Assembly (NCBI GenBank): GCA_003508835.1
Contig: PUFA01000116.1
Span: 5,704,001-5,768,000 of the forward strand
DNA: 64,000 nucleotides
Direction of reading: 5' to 3'
DNA from: Eonycteris spelaea
Taxonomy: Eukaryota > Chordata > Mammalia > Chiroptera > Pteropodidae
The position numbers and the translations under genes are program-made. A model generated the notes under the pieces. It was not told the DNA's origin. It did no database searches and saw only the letters and a program-made list of their open reading frames with translations. This document shows positions 45,990 through 57,700 of the stretch, piece by piece. Every line of letters begins with the position of its first letter. The first letter of the stretch is position 1.

Positions 45990-46690
45990 CCTGGATGCTT
46001 TTAAGATCTCTCTAACAAAGTTTTGAGCAGTTTGATTGTGATGTTCTCTGGTGTGCATATGCATTTCTTGTGCTTTGGGTTTTGTCAAGCTTCTTGGATC
46101 TGTGGGTTTAAGTTTCATCAATTTGGAAAATTTTCAGTCATAATTTCTTCTAGTTTTTTTTTTCTTTTTCTCATCTCTCTTTTTCTGAGAGGTCAACAAA
46201 TATTTCAGGCCATTTGAAGTCCTGTAACTCATTGATGGTCTGTTTATTTTTCAATTTTTTTTCCTGTTTTTATTTCATTTTAATTTGTTTTTTAATGCTA
46301 TGCCTTCAAGTTCATTAACATTTTCTTCTGCATTGTCTAACATGCCAATATTTTCATCCAGTGTTTTTTTAAAAAAATTTCAGACACTGTAGTTTTCCTC
46401 TCTAGAAGTTTGATTTAGGGCTTTAAATAAAATATATTTTATGCCTGTACTTACCATGTTCAATCTTTCCTTTAGCTTTATGAGCACATGGGACACAATT
46501 ATAATAACCATTTTAATGTCTCTGTCTTCTAATTCTAGTAGCTGTGTCAATTCTGGGTTAGTTTTGATTGATTCATTTTCTCCTCATTATGACTTGTGAT
46601 TTTCTGTGTCTTTGTATGCCTGGTAAATTTTTTTATTGCATGCCACACATAGAAGTTTACTTTTGTTTAAGAATTTTTATATCCCTCTAC
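45990..46690 (+). mobile_element. Old L1 (L1M-type) segment
   Basis: Blocks such as 'caagcttcttggatctgtgg', 'catcaatttggaaaattttc', 'ccttcaagttcattaaca', 'catgttcaatctttccttta' and 'attttctcctcattatgac' occur in the order found in a widespread ancient L1 region. It is diverged and non-coding; the sub-family is not assignable by eye. Confidence 0.6.
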
Positions 46691-47568
46691 ACACGTTGAC
46701 ACTTTGGGGACACTTTATGTTTGCCACAAGCCATCTCTACTTCCTGATCTCTAATATGGTTGCAGAACCTTGTTCTCTCTGCCCTGGAAATTAGCACAAT
46801 TCTTCTCTCCCTTCACAACGTTGAGCTTTTGATTCTGCCTCTCTGCCTTTCTCTCATCTCTTTCTGATGTAGCCAGGCAGAGTGCAGAACAGGAGAGGGC
46901 AGAGGTCAGGGCAGACTATCCTTCCTTTTTCAACTCTCTGTAGAGGGAAAAAAAAAAAGATCCTGTAAGTATCCTTCAGAGCTCGTGTTTAGGGATAGAT
47001 TTCAGTTTCAAAATTAAAAAGCGAAGAGTTCAGTTTATTACCATTCTGTTCATTTACAAGGCTTTATCCTGGCAGTAGTGCTTCATTAAGAAGCTGGTGT
47101 GGAGAGTGAAACCAGCATGACAACAGAAAAATTTGAGGAGAAGCTTGCCAGAGAGGTGGGCACTCGCCTAGGAAAGTGGCCAGGAGAAGGGCAAGGGAGA
47201 GCTGAGCATGGTTCAGCCAGCCTTCAGTTCCACTTGTGGGGCTGACCCTCCTCATCTGGATCAGCTGCCACAAAGTAGAGGGATCATGTCTTCACTCACA
47301 TTTTAATATATGAATGACTTAAGTGTATGGAATGAAGAAGCAATATTGCAGTTGGAGATGGAGATTGAGGAGATATGTTCTCAAGGCATCAGCCACATGG
47401 AAGGAGCCCCAACTACTGAGTGGTGACCGTGATCAAGGACTCAGGAGCCAGCTGGCTACTCTGATCTGACTGAGGAGTCTCTTCGCCCTCCAATCTGCTG
47501 TGCCGTCGCTCAGGAGGAAGATGGCGTTAGACTCAGCTCAGCGATGATCGTGAGCCGAAGCTGCTGAT

Positions 47569-47580
47569 GAGTGACGTCAG
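47569..47580. promoter_or_regulatory. Consensus CRE (TGACGTCA)
   Basis: The sequence gagtgacgtcag contains the perfect palindrome TGACGTCA, the CREB/ATF site, and resembles the AGTGAYRTCA decamer of TRBV promoters. It is 1.9 kb upstream of the TRBV30 leader, farther than such decamers usually lie, so a role for TRBV30 is doubtful. Confidence 0.4.
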
Positions 47581-49459
47581 CTCTTCTGGGCCCTGCAGGA
47601 CCCACACACAGCCTTTGCTGGCATGACTGTCTGCCAGCCTAAGGGAAGCCTGACGTGGTCCCGACAAGAGCAAGAACAATGTCCTCCTCCTTGTGTTTGC
47701 TGCCGCCTCCATCCTCCGGTCTAAATCAACAAAAATTCCAGGAGCGAGGACAAAGGAGGGCAGTAAGGAAAAGGAGAAGGACAAGAGAGGCTGTGTGTGT
47801 GCACGTGGGCCCTCACCCATCTTGGGCTCACTCCCGCCAATCCTGACGCGCAGGTATTCTACTGCGTCCTATTAGCAGATTTATAAAAACTGAGATGGAA
47901 CAACTGTGAAACATCATTGGCTCCTTTAGTCGGCTATAGTTATTTTTCGTCACTTTCTAAATGTTCACAGAATACACCTTATGCTTACTACTTGACTTGT
48001 CATCGTTTAAGTAATAAGAGGACTCGTTAAAATTGGAAAGGATAAAAAAACAAACACTCTCCCACAAATATAGTACTTGAAAGGCAAACCAAAAAAAAAA
48101 AAATGTGCTACGGCTGAAAAACTGTTAGAAGCGAGAACCCGAAGATTAACTGAATTGTGTTACTATAGCATCCGCAACAATAACAAACACATTACATCAC
48201 TGCTTGTCTGGCTTGCCTAGATCCTGATGAACCGGGAGCATGTCACAGGTGCCTGATTGGCTTCAGGCTCATCAGTCTCCTTGTTAGGTCACTTCTACTG
48301 CTCCCTTTCCCAGGTACTCACCTTAATCCACTCTACTACATCCAACCCCAGCCTGAGTAATCGGTTTGCAAATGAGTCCTCAGAGGGGACAGAGCATGGC
48401 AAGGCAGAGAGGGGGAGGTTCCCGAAGACCGTGCTGTTCTCCAGGCGTGTTGGGGTCCTGTGTCTCATTTCAACAGGATGAGGTCATCATATCAGCTTCC
48501 CAGCAGATTCTCATCCTTAGCTGTTATGAATTGAGGGCTTGGTGATGCTTCTTGTGTCTGTCATCCCTCAGTGCCCACCCTCCCCCCCCCCCATCTATAA
48601 ACCTTTCCCTCTTTGCTACAGGCACGGGCTCTCCCTGGAGTCCAAAAAAACAGCCATTTGCAGTGCACCAAGCAAAATACATCTCACATCCATTGTAGGT
48701 ATTATAATCCCTTTCATTTCAGAAAAGACAATTGGAGACCAGAGTGTGCTGAGAAGCAGAGCTGCGATTGGAACCCAAATCTATTTGTTCTAAGGCCCCA
48801 GGATGTGTCCTCTAGCTCATGTTGCCTTTAGAAGATAAATTAGATGTAGTGAGGCCAGCAGAGGCACAGGAACCGAGTCCGGCCAGGATCAGTTCCGTGG
48901 CGCGCTAGCTGCCTGTCCAGGTCTCAGACCCCTCCCGCTGTTGGAGCAGCTTCCTTCTCTGAGAGCTGAGCTTTTCTACTTTGAATACCCAGAAGACCTA
49001 AATCTTTTGAGCCTTGATCTGCTTTTATCGCCTTTCCAGCTTCCCAGGTGATACAGCCGATTTCCAGCTTCCGATACACTCAAATCCCTTTTCATTACAT
49101 CCTGCCAGCGTCAGTTTCTCTGATGCTTACAGTGACTCTTGATGGTCTCCCGGGGGAGCCAGAGAGTCATCTCTTGTTTACAGGTAACTAATGAGTCATT
49201 AAATATATTTACATGCCAGGACTTCAGCAGGATTTCAGATAGAGATAACCAGTGTTGGTAGAAGCTGGTTCCCAGGGAGGTTGGGGCTGATTCATCAAGC
49301 TTTTAAGAAAAGATCAGCCTCATTTCCTCCCCAGCTTGAGGAGAAGAGATTGGTCTCCTCTGTGGCAGCAACGCTCCTAGGGGGGGGGCCCGGCCACCTG
49401 TCTGGCCCAGATGAAGCTGCGTCTGCCTCTGCTCCTTTGACTGAAGTCTGGCTCGAACC

Positions 49460-50142
49460 ATGCTCTGCTCAATCCTTGCCCTTCTCCTGGGCACTTTCTT
49501 AGGTGGGTGCTCTCCTTTCTGGCAAGCCTCCCCTCCTCCAGCCCCGTGGATCTAGGGCCGGAGCTGCTGTGTTTGACTCTCTTTGCTGCGTTCCTTCCCT
49601 TGTCTGGAATAAATGTGGGGCTTTAATCTTAGTGGCCCATGTACTGGGTCTTGGTTTCCTCTGATCCCGAAGAAGGGGTTTGCCCTCTGGGTCTCCCTGG
49701 CCAACCCCTGCACCCTTGGCCCTCCCAATGTACTCCTGTGATCGATCCCTTAGGCTTGGGCCATGGAAGGCCTTGAGCCTCCCCTCTGTCCTGGTGGAAG
49801 GCGAGCTGGGCTGGGTTCATTGCTCTAAATGACCTTTCACCCTTTCCACAGGCGTCAGAGCCCAGACCATCCACCAGTGGCCACCTACAAAGGTGCAGGT
49901 TGTTGGAGGCTCACTCTCTCTGGAATGCACCGTGAAGGAGACATTGAACCCCAACCTATACTGGTACCGGCAGGCCTTGGAGGGCCCCTCCACCTGCTCT
50001 TCTACTCCTTCAGTGTTGACCAGGCAGAATCTGAGGCTCCCCAAAACTTTACAGCCTCCAGGCCCGAGGATGGCCGCTTCATTCTGCGTTCCGAGAAGCT
50101 CCTCCTCAGCGACTCGGGCTTCTACCTCTGTGCCTGGAGTCT
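49460..50142 (+). CDS. TRBV30: TRBV30, inverted T-cell receptor beta V segment (frameshifted here)
   Basis: A germline variable segment of the TCR beta chain. Exon L-PART1 runs 49460–49502 (MLCSILALLLGTFL plus one base, donor gtgggt). The V exon runs 49852–50142 (GVRAQTIHQWP…). It shows the first Cys (SLSLEC), the conserved Trp (NLYWYRQ), LLLSDSGFYLC with the second Cys, and the CAWS start of CDR3, all as in human TRBV30. A 1-nt loss at ggccttgg (about 49974–49979) shifts the frame: YWYRQA is read in one frame and LHLLFYS through CAWS in the next. Restoring one base would keep the normal length between these motifs. The lesion is either a true pseudogene mark or, given similar losses in TRPV6 and EPHB6, a sequencing error. 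Its orientation is opposite to the TRBC gene, as in other mammals, so joining would be by inversion. Confidence 0.9.
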
Positions 50143-50181
50143 CACACTGAACGGGGTGGGGCAGACATCTGTGCAAAAACC
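50143..50181 (+). promoter_or_regulatory. Recombination signal (23-RSS) of TRBV30
   Basis: Heptamer cacactg (50143–50149; consensus cacagtg, one change outside the essential CAC), a spacer of exactly 23 bp (50150–50172) and nonamer gcaaaaacc (50173–50181; consensus acaaaaacc). It follows the CAWS codons directly. The 23-bp spacer is the form expected on TRB V segments, which pair with the 12-RSS on the 5' side of D segments. Confidence 0.92.
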
Positions 50182-51002
50182 CCGCCTTCTCCTGGGTCCT
50201 CGCCACCCTCCTGAGCAGCCCTCACTCAGGGCCTGGGTGGAGTGTGTGTGTGTGTCACTGGGTATTTGCCCTTCGAGGCCAGAGCAACTGACCCAAGCCA
50301 GGTTCTCCAGAAGGACACTGCTAAGGTGTCGGGGAGAACGGTTTCCACGTGCGGACCTGTGCACTGTGGACACACAGTCACGTTCCCGATGCATGGCTGT
50401 CTAGTCCTAGGCTGTCATATGGCAGTCCCCACAGTGTGTCCTTCTCCTCACTTCCTGGCAGTCTACACTGGGGAGCGGGTTTGCGCACAGACGGGTGAGG
50501 GAGGTAGCATCCGCCTGAGGCCGGATGAGGTATGGTGGTGGACAGGCGAGCAGACAGGAGGATGCCCACTCAGGTGACTTAACTGGTTCGTGTTCCCCAC
50601 ACCCAGGGAGGTGCGTGGTGGATTGTTCTCACGTAGGGCAGAAGGAGTGTGGCCCCGTTAGTATCAGAAACATGCACTTCGGGATTTCGATGATTGTTGG
50701 GGATTTTATTTATTCTTGAAAATCTCATTCTACTGTTTCTCATCCCTGCCTCTGTAGCAAAAGAGGGAGCAGAGAAGCAGATGGTGATCAAAGAGATGGG
50801 AAAGAGAGGGGCATGCCTGTGCCATGGTAAAACCCTAAAAAAGAGAAATTACTTTGATGGGAATGAAGGCGAGGAGAAGGCTTTTGGAGGTGGCTGGGAA
50901 GAGATGCCATGGTTACCTTGGCAACAGAACTTCCGGCCTTATCTCTCAATCCCTCATCCTCTTTATTCTTTAAAAGGTTTTCCATCTTCATGTCCTTTCT
51001 GC

Positions 51003-51018
51003 TCCACGAGGGGGCACA
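51003..51018 (+). promoter_or_regulatory. CTCF-like motif downstream of TRBV30
   Basis: The sequence tccacgagggggcaca is a near-consensus CTCF core (CCACNAGGGGGCRC) in forward orientation, about 0.8 kb past the TRBV30 RSS. Motif match only. Confidence 0.5.
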
Positions 51019-52446
51019 AGAAGATTTAAAATACTGTTTCCAGCATCGTGTTTATTTTCAGTATCGTTTACTCTGCAGAGGAAAGTCTGAGACAGAGACA
51101 GAAAGTGAGCAAGACGGTATTTATTAGTGCCCAAGTGTCTCCTACTGCACCTTCAAGGTCAACTACGTATTAAGTAGCTCATATGTGCTGGGCACTGGAC
51201 CCAACACAGAGATTTTAAAAAGTGAAGTACCTTCGAGTGGGTGCCGGGCATGGTCACAGCCTGGTTTGATCAAGACAATTGGTTTGCTTTATGTGTGTGA
51301 GTGTGAAAAGTGTTACTTACTAAGTCGATCAGCAGTGCTATGACCATTTGCAACTCATTTAATAGTTTTAGATTAACATAAACATTGAGCAGATAATAGA
51401 GAAAGTTCTCGTATATGTATATATGTCCCTTTGCTGTTATTAACATCTCACTTTGGTGCGCTATGTTTGTTACTATTAATAAACCAATATTGATGTATTA
51501 TCCCCAACTAAAGTCCATGGTTTGTTTGCATTAGGTTCACTTTGTGTTGTACGTTTTCATGGTTTTCAACAAATAATATCATATCCCGTCCTCACCAACC
51601 ATTTCGGTGTCATGCAGAATGGTGTGGCACTGTCCCCAGTCCCCTGGGGCTTGGTCTACTAACTACCCTTTTTCTGGAAGCCCTGGTGGCCACTGATTTT
51701 TACATTGTCTATATTTTTAAGGCACTTGGTTTTCCTATCTACCTTCACACATTGTTATGACCTAATTATCTAATTTTCTAATTATCTAATCTCTCTAGGC
51801 TTGATTTTCTCCACCTGTCAAACTTCCCTTACTGGACAGGGAAGCGTATTAAATGAGATGGTGTTAATGTTAGAAAGCCCTATGCTAGGGTCTGATTTTC
51901 CACACAGACCTTATTCTTTTCTTTAAGTTTACACAAGACTTTGATGACGACCCAAAAGAAAGACTTCTTCTTCTTCTTCTTTTTTTAGATTAAATTTTAA
52001 ACTACGTAGTAAATCCTTTAAAATGCTAAATATACCTGCACGGCAAACCCATGAAAGTTGTACCATCCATTGTGACCGCTCGGAGAGCAGTCACCAGTCT
52101 TTTCCTTTGGGGCTTTATGCGGCCTCAGAACCCTTCTTAACACAGAGACGGGCCAGTGAGTTCAGCGCCACCGTTCACGTGGAGTTCGTGGCAGAGCTAA
52201 AACGAAGTTTTCATTCCTGTGAGAAGCTCAGAGACGTTCTGGGGAACTTCATGAAGGAGATAGCCTTTTAGCAAGGTTAAGTTTGTGTGTGTGTGTGTGT
52301 GGCGGGGAGGAGCAGGAGGTGGCAGTATTTAGATAAGAAAACGACAATCTCAGGAGAGTCGGTTTGCGTGGAAATGTGGAGGTCTCGGCAAATAACACAA
52401 GTTCCAGAAAAGTGGTGAGGGAGCAGATCGGTGATCCCGGCTCAGG

Positions 52447-52463
52447 GCGGCAGGGGGCGTTAA
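52447..52463 (+). promoter_or_regulatory. CTCF-like motif flanking Eβ
   Basis: The sequence gcggcagggggcgttaa has the AGGGGGCG core in forward orientation, about 0.85 kb before the Eβ candidate. Motif match only. Confidence 0.45.
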
Positions 52464-53299
52464 CAGGTGGGGAGGGACGAGGTAAGGAGGGGCTTGAAGC
52501 CACCTAAGCTCACGAAGACAATCTCCTCCTCATCGTCGGGGCACACAGTCCTGTTCCCCCACCGCCTTCCATGGTGTCCAGGACTCAGAAAGCTACAATC
52601 CTCGTCGTCTAGGATGACAAACGAAAGGAGCTCCGGCGGCAGGTGCCGCTCGGATACGCTGTCCCTGGCCGGGGTTCTTCAGTCGCACTGGTCCCTCTGA
52701 GCAGATGACGCTGCCCCTATTCTAGGAGAGCTTATGGGGCCGGGTTCTCGACTTGGGTTTTGTAGGTGTGTCCGAAACACCAGTCCCACGCATGTGATCC
52801 AGGGCCACGTGCTGACGGCCAGGTAACTCCGAGTCGTCTGGCCTGGATCTCAGCCTCTCATGGGATTCACAGGGAAAAACCCTGGGGCCCCTGGGCAGCT
52901 GGAGGAAGATGCAAACGCCCACGGCTGGCGAGCTGACACTGAAATTGCGCTGCTTCATAATTTTGCAGGGATTTTAAGCTTTGGGCTGAGTGTGCTGTGG
53001 CTTTTGCGTGGCCGGAAAGCAGACTGGGCCTGTTGTGTGTTTTGTTAACTGCTCCCTCCTTTGGCGCATCCCGACTCCCTGGTTTCTCATTCTCTCCTGC
53101 ATTTTGTGTCCCTCCTCCCCTTACCCAGGTGGCACAGAATGCATCCCGCACATGGACCCCTCCCAGGCCTTAGCAGTGGGGGTGACGCTCAGAGACACCC
53201 GGGCAGCACAGCACACAGACATGGCGCAGACTTCCGGGGCTGTCCGTTTTTCAGTCCGTTGATTATCTAGGGCATGCTTTTCTGTGACTCATTAGCATC

Positions 53300-53760
53300 T
53301 CTCATTAGCGAGTGGAAGGAAGTGGGAGGGTGAGTGTTGAGGGAGGTACGGAGGGGGAGGGGGCGGGGGGAGGAGGGGGTTGCCTGAGTGATGTGGGCCG
53401 GAAGAGACCCCAATTGGGTCAGAGCAGTTACTGCAGCTGCGTTTCATCCTCCGCTATCTCCGAGGTCCCGGTGTAGCCTCGGATCTGGGGTGTGACCTCC
53501 AGCAGGTGTAGAAGTCAAGTGGGGGGGGGGGGTGGTCTGCACGTGGAGCTGAGGCACCCAGATCCCCCTCCCCTCTCCCCTCTGTGTTTTGCCTCCACCA
53601 GAAGCCCGGGTAGAAAGAGGCAGCGCTGGAGGAGGCTGGGGCAGGATGTGGTGATGTGGTCCTCGGGGTGCTCAGAAGGTGGGCGAGGGGAGGGCCTTTC
53701 ACAGGCGCCCCAAAAGCGGGACCTGCTAAATGTCAAACCACATCCTGTTGTGAATCCCCG
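53300..53760. promoter_or_regulatory. Candidate TRB enhancer (Eβ) with two ETS–RUNX composites
   Basis: Two composite ETS–RUNX sites lie about 90 bp apart: gcaggatgtggt at 53641–53652 on +, and aaaccacatcctg at 53735–53747, which reads caggatgtggttt on −. A further gatgtggt follows the first. E-boxes cagctg (53434) and caggtg (53503), a GATA-like ctatctc near 53454 and an ETS-like ggaagg near 53315 precede them. ETS–RUNX composites of this form are the core of the known human and mouse Eβ, which drives TRB germline transcription and V(D)J recombination. The block is about 5.8 kb past the TRBC poly(A) signal, between TRBC and TRBV30, as in human. Boundaries are approximate. Confidence 0.75.
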
Positions 53761-54479
53761 AGATGGTGCTCCGGGCAGGTGGGTGGCTGTTATTCCTTGT
53801 GCTGATGTTGCTGATAAACGGCCTGGCAGCCAGACACCCCCATCCCTTCCCCCGTCGTCTCCCGAAAGACCCCAACACGCAGAGCCTTACTTCCTGGCCT
53901 TTGAGTCAAGGTCACTCTTCCTCACGCAACAGTTTCGTCTCCTCATTCAGAGCCCCGGACCTCTTTCCTGGAGCAGGGCCAGGGAACTGGTGTCTGGTCT
54001 CCAGGTGCCTCTTGTTAACTGTGGAATTGGGGTCAGCTCAGTTGCCCTTACACCAGCCCCACCGGGCTGTCACAGGTGTGAATGGTTTGCATCTGGGAAG
54101 AGCTTACATTCCCCCCACCCCACCCCCACTCCCGCCCCAGTTGCCTCCCTCCCGGGGATGCGAGGCCTGCAGAAGTTGAATCACTGAATCTGAAAGAGCA
54201 AAGCTAGAAGATTCTATGGAGGTCACTTTCCCAATCTCCTCCGTCACAGAGGAGACTGCAGAAGCCCAGAGAAGGGAAATGTGTGGCCCAGGGCCTTGCA
54301 GCTGTGGACAGACAGCAACAGCAGAAGGGTAAAAACAAACGCAAATGTTTTTCGAAGAGAGTAGTGGGCTGAGCGAGCAGGAAGTGCTCAAAACTGTGCC
54401 ACGCGAGACATGAAGAACCAGACGCGTTTAGCCTGAAAAAAACATCTTTAGGCTCATACAATTTATTATAATAGCAGCT

Positions 54480-54700
54480 GATATTTATTGATACTGTGTA
54501 ACAGCTTTGCGTGCTGTGGGACATAGATGAGATGAAGCCACCTCAAGAAGTCAGGATTGCGATCGAGCCCATTTTACAGGAAGGAAAGCTGAGTCACTTG
54601 GGAGGTGGTCACTTGCCCAAGGTCACATCGCTGATAAGGGGCAGATCTAAGCCTTGAACTTGGGTCTCTTTGGCTTTAAGGTCCCTGTTCTTTGTTATAA
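54480..54700 (-). repeat. MIR SINE copy
   Basis: On + the order is 'tgatatttattgatactgtg', 'gagcccattttacaggaag', 'cttgcccaaggtcacatcgc', 'gaacttgggtctctttggct', the reverse complement of MIR. Confidence 0.8.
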
Positions 54701-57599
54701 TATTCTCACCTAGCGAACACAGGCTTTTTCCATTCTGCAAACTCAAGCTTTTAAAGCTTCTGCGGATTCTGTCTCTCACAGATTTGTGAGCTCTTGGCTG
54801 GAGGTGACCATGCTAACTGTCTCAGGAAGTGCTCTCATAGGAGTGTAATCATGACTAATGAGGGGAACACAAAGAGTTTCACGAATACCTAATTAGGACA
54901 AAATTCTAGATCTGTCCAGTGATGAAATGGCCTACCCAGACAAATCTAGAGTTGTCTGTCCCAGGACAGGTCAAGTATAACTCGTGGAAGTGGGGTGGGG
55001 ACTCAAGACCCTGCAATTTATGCTTGTTTACTACCCAGAGTATCTATGAATCTAAGATCCAGTCAAGATCAAGCCCCGCCATGGGCATGGGGTGTCCAGG
55101 GCCACATTGCCATTGGTGAAGTGCTAGAACTTGGGCAGGAGGGGTCATGCCCAGGATCTCCATCGAGCCACTATTTTAAATGAAACTTCCTGTGTTGGCA
55201 ACTCTGGTCAGGATGGGCAGGTCACTGGTCCACGGGAAACCCTGGAACGCAGCCTCCCTGCCAAACCACCTCTCACACTCAGAGAGGACAGCCGAGACAG
55301 GTGAGATGACACTTCCGTGGAAATAGTCACAGCGTGGGCTCCTTCTCAGGCCCTTCTTGCTGATGTACAGATCCAGTCACTCATCTCTGGACCCATCGTC
55401 CCCAGAAAGCCTTCAAGGAATCCAAGGGCAACAGCAGAAGAGACGTTGGATGGAGATGGAGGAGGAAGGAACGTAGTTGGGACTGTGGTCAAGGCTGTGG
55501 CGAGCAGAGAATATGTCATCTGATCAGGGCATGACGAACTCTGTCACATAACTCTTAAGCAGAGGCAGGCAGGTAGAATGTGTTAAGAACCTAGGGACTT
55601 CAGATTCACGAACATAACACAAGAAAAGGGAGTCCTCAAGTGGGAGGGAGGATATCCAACCCTAGACCAAGGCAGAGGATGCTTTGTGTTTGGGGCCCAG
55701 ATGGAATGGATAACATCTTACACTATGGGGTGTCAAGGCCTTCAAAAATCACCTTTCCGGAACCTGTAGGAACCTGCCACAAGTAATGAGAATGCATTGT
55801 AACTAATATTGTTGTCCTGCTCAGGGGCCTTCTACACTGCGAGTCTTCTTACACAGGCATTGGGTAATTTCCTTGAGCATGGCAAAGGGAACTTGCTGAT
55901 GGAAGTCTAAGGAGAGATCAATGAGGCTGCAGGTGACAAATTCACCCAGAGGTCAGTGGCAATGCTAAGAGTTGGCCTGGTGTTTTTAGCTGTTCTGGGA
56001 TCTCCAGCAGCATCTCATGACACCCCTAAATGTAACACATCCAGGGTTTTGCATGTTTTTGTTGTATGCATATAGTTTCAAGAGAAGTCTCAAATACCAA
56101 TTCTCCAGTCCCACATGCATCCCTAAGATCGACCTCACGAAGTGTCTCCTATGTGGGACATTTGGGGCTATGTGTCACACAGACTGTCAGAGGCTGAGGT
56201 CACTCAGGCTGCTTCTCTCTGTGTCACTAGGAAAGGAAAAATGAGAGAAAAATGGATCAGGGCAGGAAATAGAGATATTGGTATCTACCAGGATCCATTG
56301 CCCTTTTCCAAGCTCTCTTGGTCCAACATCCTTTTTTCTTTCTTCCTCCCACTCTTCTCTAACTGCTGAGTTAAGAGAGAAAAAGTCTTTGTCTCTGGTT
56401 GGTCCTGAACTGCTCTAACCCCATCCCACTGTCCAACCTTATGTAGCCTGGCTGTGAGCTGTGCCATAGGAAGGGTGACAGGTCTCTAGTGGGTGCTGGG
56501 CTGATAGGAAAATTCTTTTCCTGGGCAAGTGGCCATGACTTGACTTGCTCCTCCAGACAGGAATCCCATTTCCCCAATAGGACATTCCATTATTACATGA
56601 CCAGTTGGGTGCCTTCTTCCTCCTCCTAATTTCTAATAAATCTCTAAAGGTCATAGTGTTGAGGCTCCTCCCCCAGGGTACTGGGTGCTCCCCATGGTGA
56701 GTCCAGCTGGGCCCTGTGGAATGGTGAGAACTTGGGGGGACCCAAGTTCTCCTAGAGACACTTGGCTTCTAAGTCTCGTCAGTCAATAGACATGCTTTGC
56801 CCTGCCCTGGATTGCTTGCGAAGTTTGCCCCTGGACTGCATTCTGTTCACAGATTTCCTCAGTGGGGTAAAACTTAGATCAGCCTTGAGATTGGAGCAAC
56901 TCGACGGGCCCAAGTCAGTGAGGAATTAATTGCTCTAGTGCCTTTCATTCCAGGAATACTTCTGGACCCAGAAACCCCCTTGGGGCCCCTGTAACTGGAG
57001 CGGCCATGTGCCCTGACTTGTGGGGACAATCTTGATTTACTCCTCTTGTCCCAGGATCCCATGTTCACTCTCAAAAGTATCCCCATTCACACAATAAATA
57101 TGATCTCCCTACATCTAACCCATCTTTGCTCAGTTTCACCTGAGTAGGAATGGATGGGATGCCCAGAATTGGTCCAGAAGGACCCACTTAGAGTCTAGAG
57201 AAAGAGGCAGAGGCAGAAGAGACTAACTTCCCAGTGCCTGTGAGTTGGCTGTTGGGGACCGTGCTGTCTGAGAGCAAGGAAATGGCTGTAAACATTTGGG
57301 AAGTGGGGCCCTCCCTGGACCAAGTGGGGTCCAGATGGAGTTTGTACCATTCCCATCTGACTGTTGCCTGCATTGAGTCATTCATCCTCCAGAGGACATT
57401 CCTTCCTTCCTCACCTTGGCAAACCCCAGGTGCCGACCAGCGCCCCTCCCACATCCTCCCACCTGCTAATGTCAGCACCCCAGAGATAATAATCACCAAG
57501 CCCACAAACCCCACGTTTCTTCTGTGAGGGGAACCCTCCCTGCCCCTCCTCCACCTTGAGCTTTGGCCTGATTCGCTCAGCTCCCTCCTGACTGCTCTG

Positions 57600-57700
57600 C
57601 TCACCCAAACCCCTGTGCCTCAAGATCTGTCCCCAACACCCCATCCCCCAACACCTCTGTTCCCCCAAACCCCTGTCCCCTGACACCCCTGTCCCAGTTC
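57600..57700 (-). repeat. Degenerate C-rich minisatellite
   Basis: Irregular copies of a unit like 'cccccaacaccyctgt' (for example ccccaacacc, cccaaacccctgt, ctgacacccctgt) repeat about six times. On the − strand a frame through it gives a Gly-rich pseudo-repeat that is not a protein. Confidence 0.65.

Larger units (their letters stand above)
26291..49459. other. Gene desert between EPHB6 promoter and TRBV30
   Basis: No exon with a recognisable protein motif was found in this 23 kb. The human interval at the same place is also gene-free as far as I know. From about 27.4 kb the DNA turns AT-rich and holds MaLR, L1 and MIR remnants, microsatellites and long A or T runs. Parts not explained by named repeats, such as 27.4–29.8, 30.0–31.0, 35.1–38.4, 39.0–42.1 and 46.7–49.4 kb, show nothing coding to me. 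Confidence 0.6.
50182..53299. other. Between TRBV30 and the Eβ candidate; no gene seen
   Basis: No exon recognised. The stretch has two CTCF-like motifs (51003 and 52447), a (GT)n run near 52,285–52,302 and AT-rich DNA between 51.2 and 52.0 kb. Short open frames here have no recognisable motif. Confidence 0.55.
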
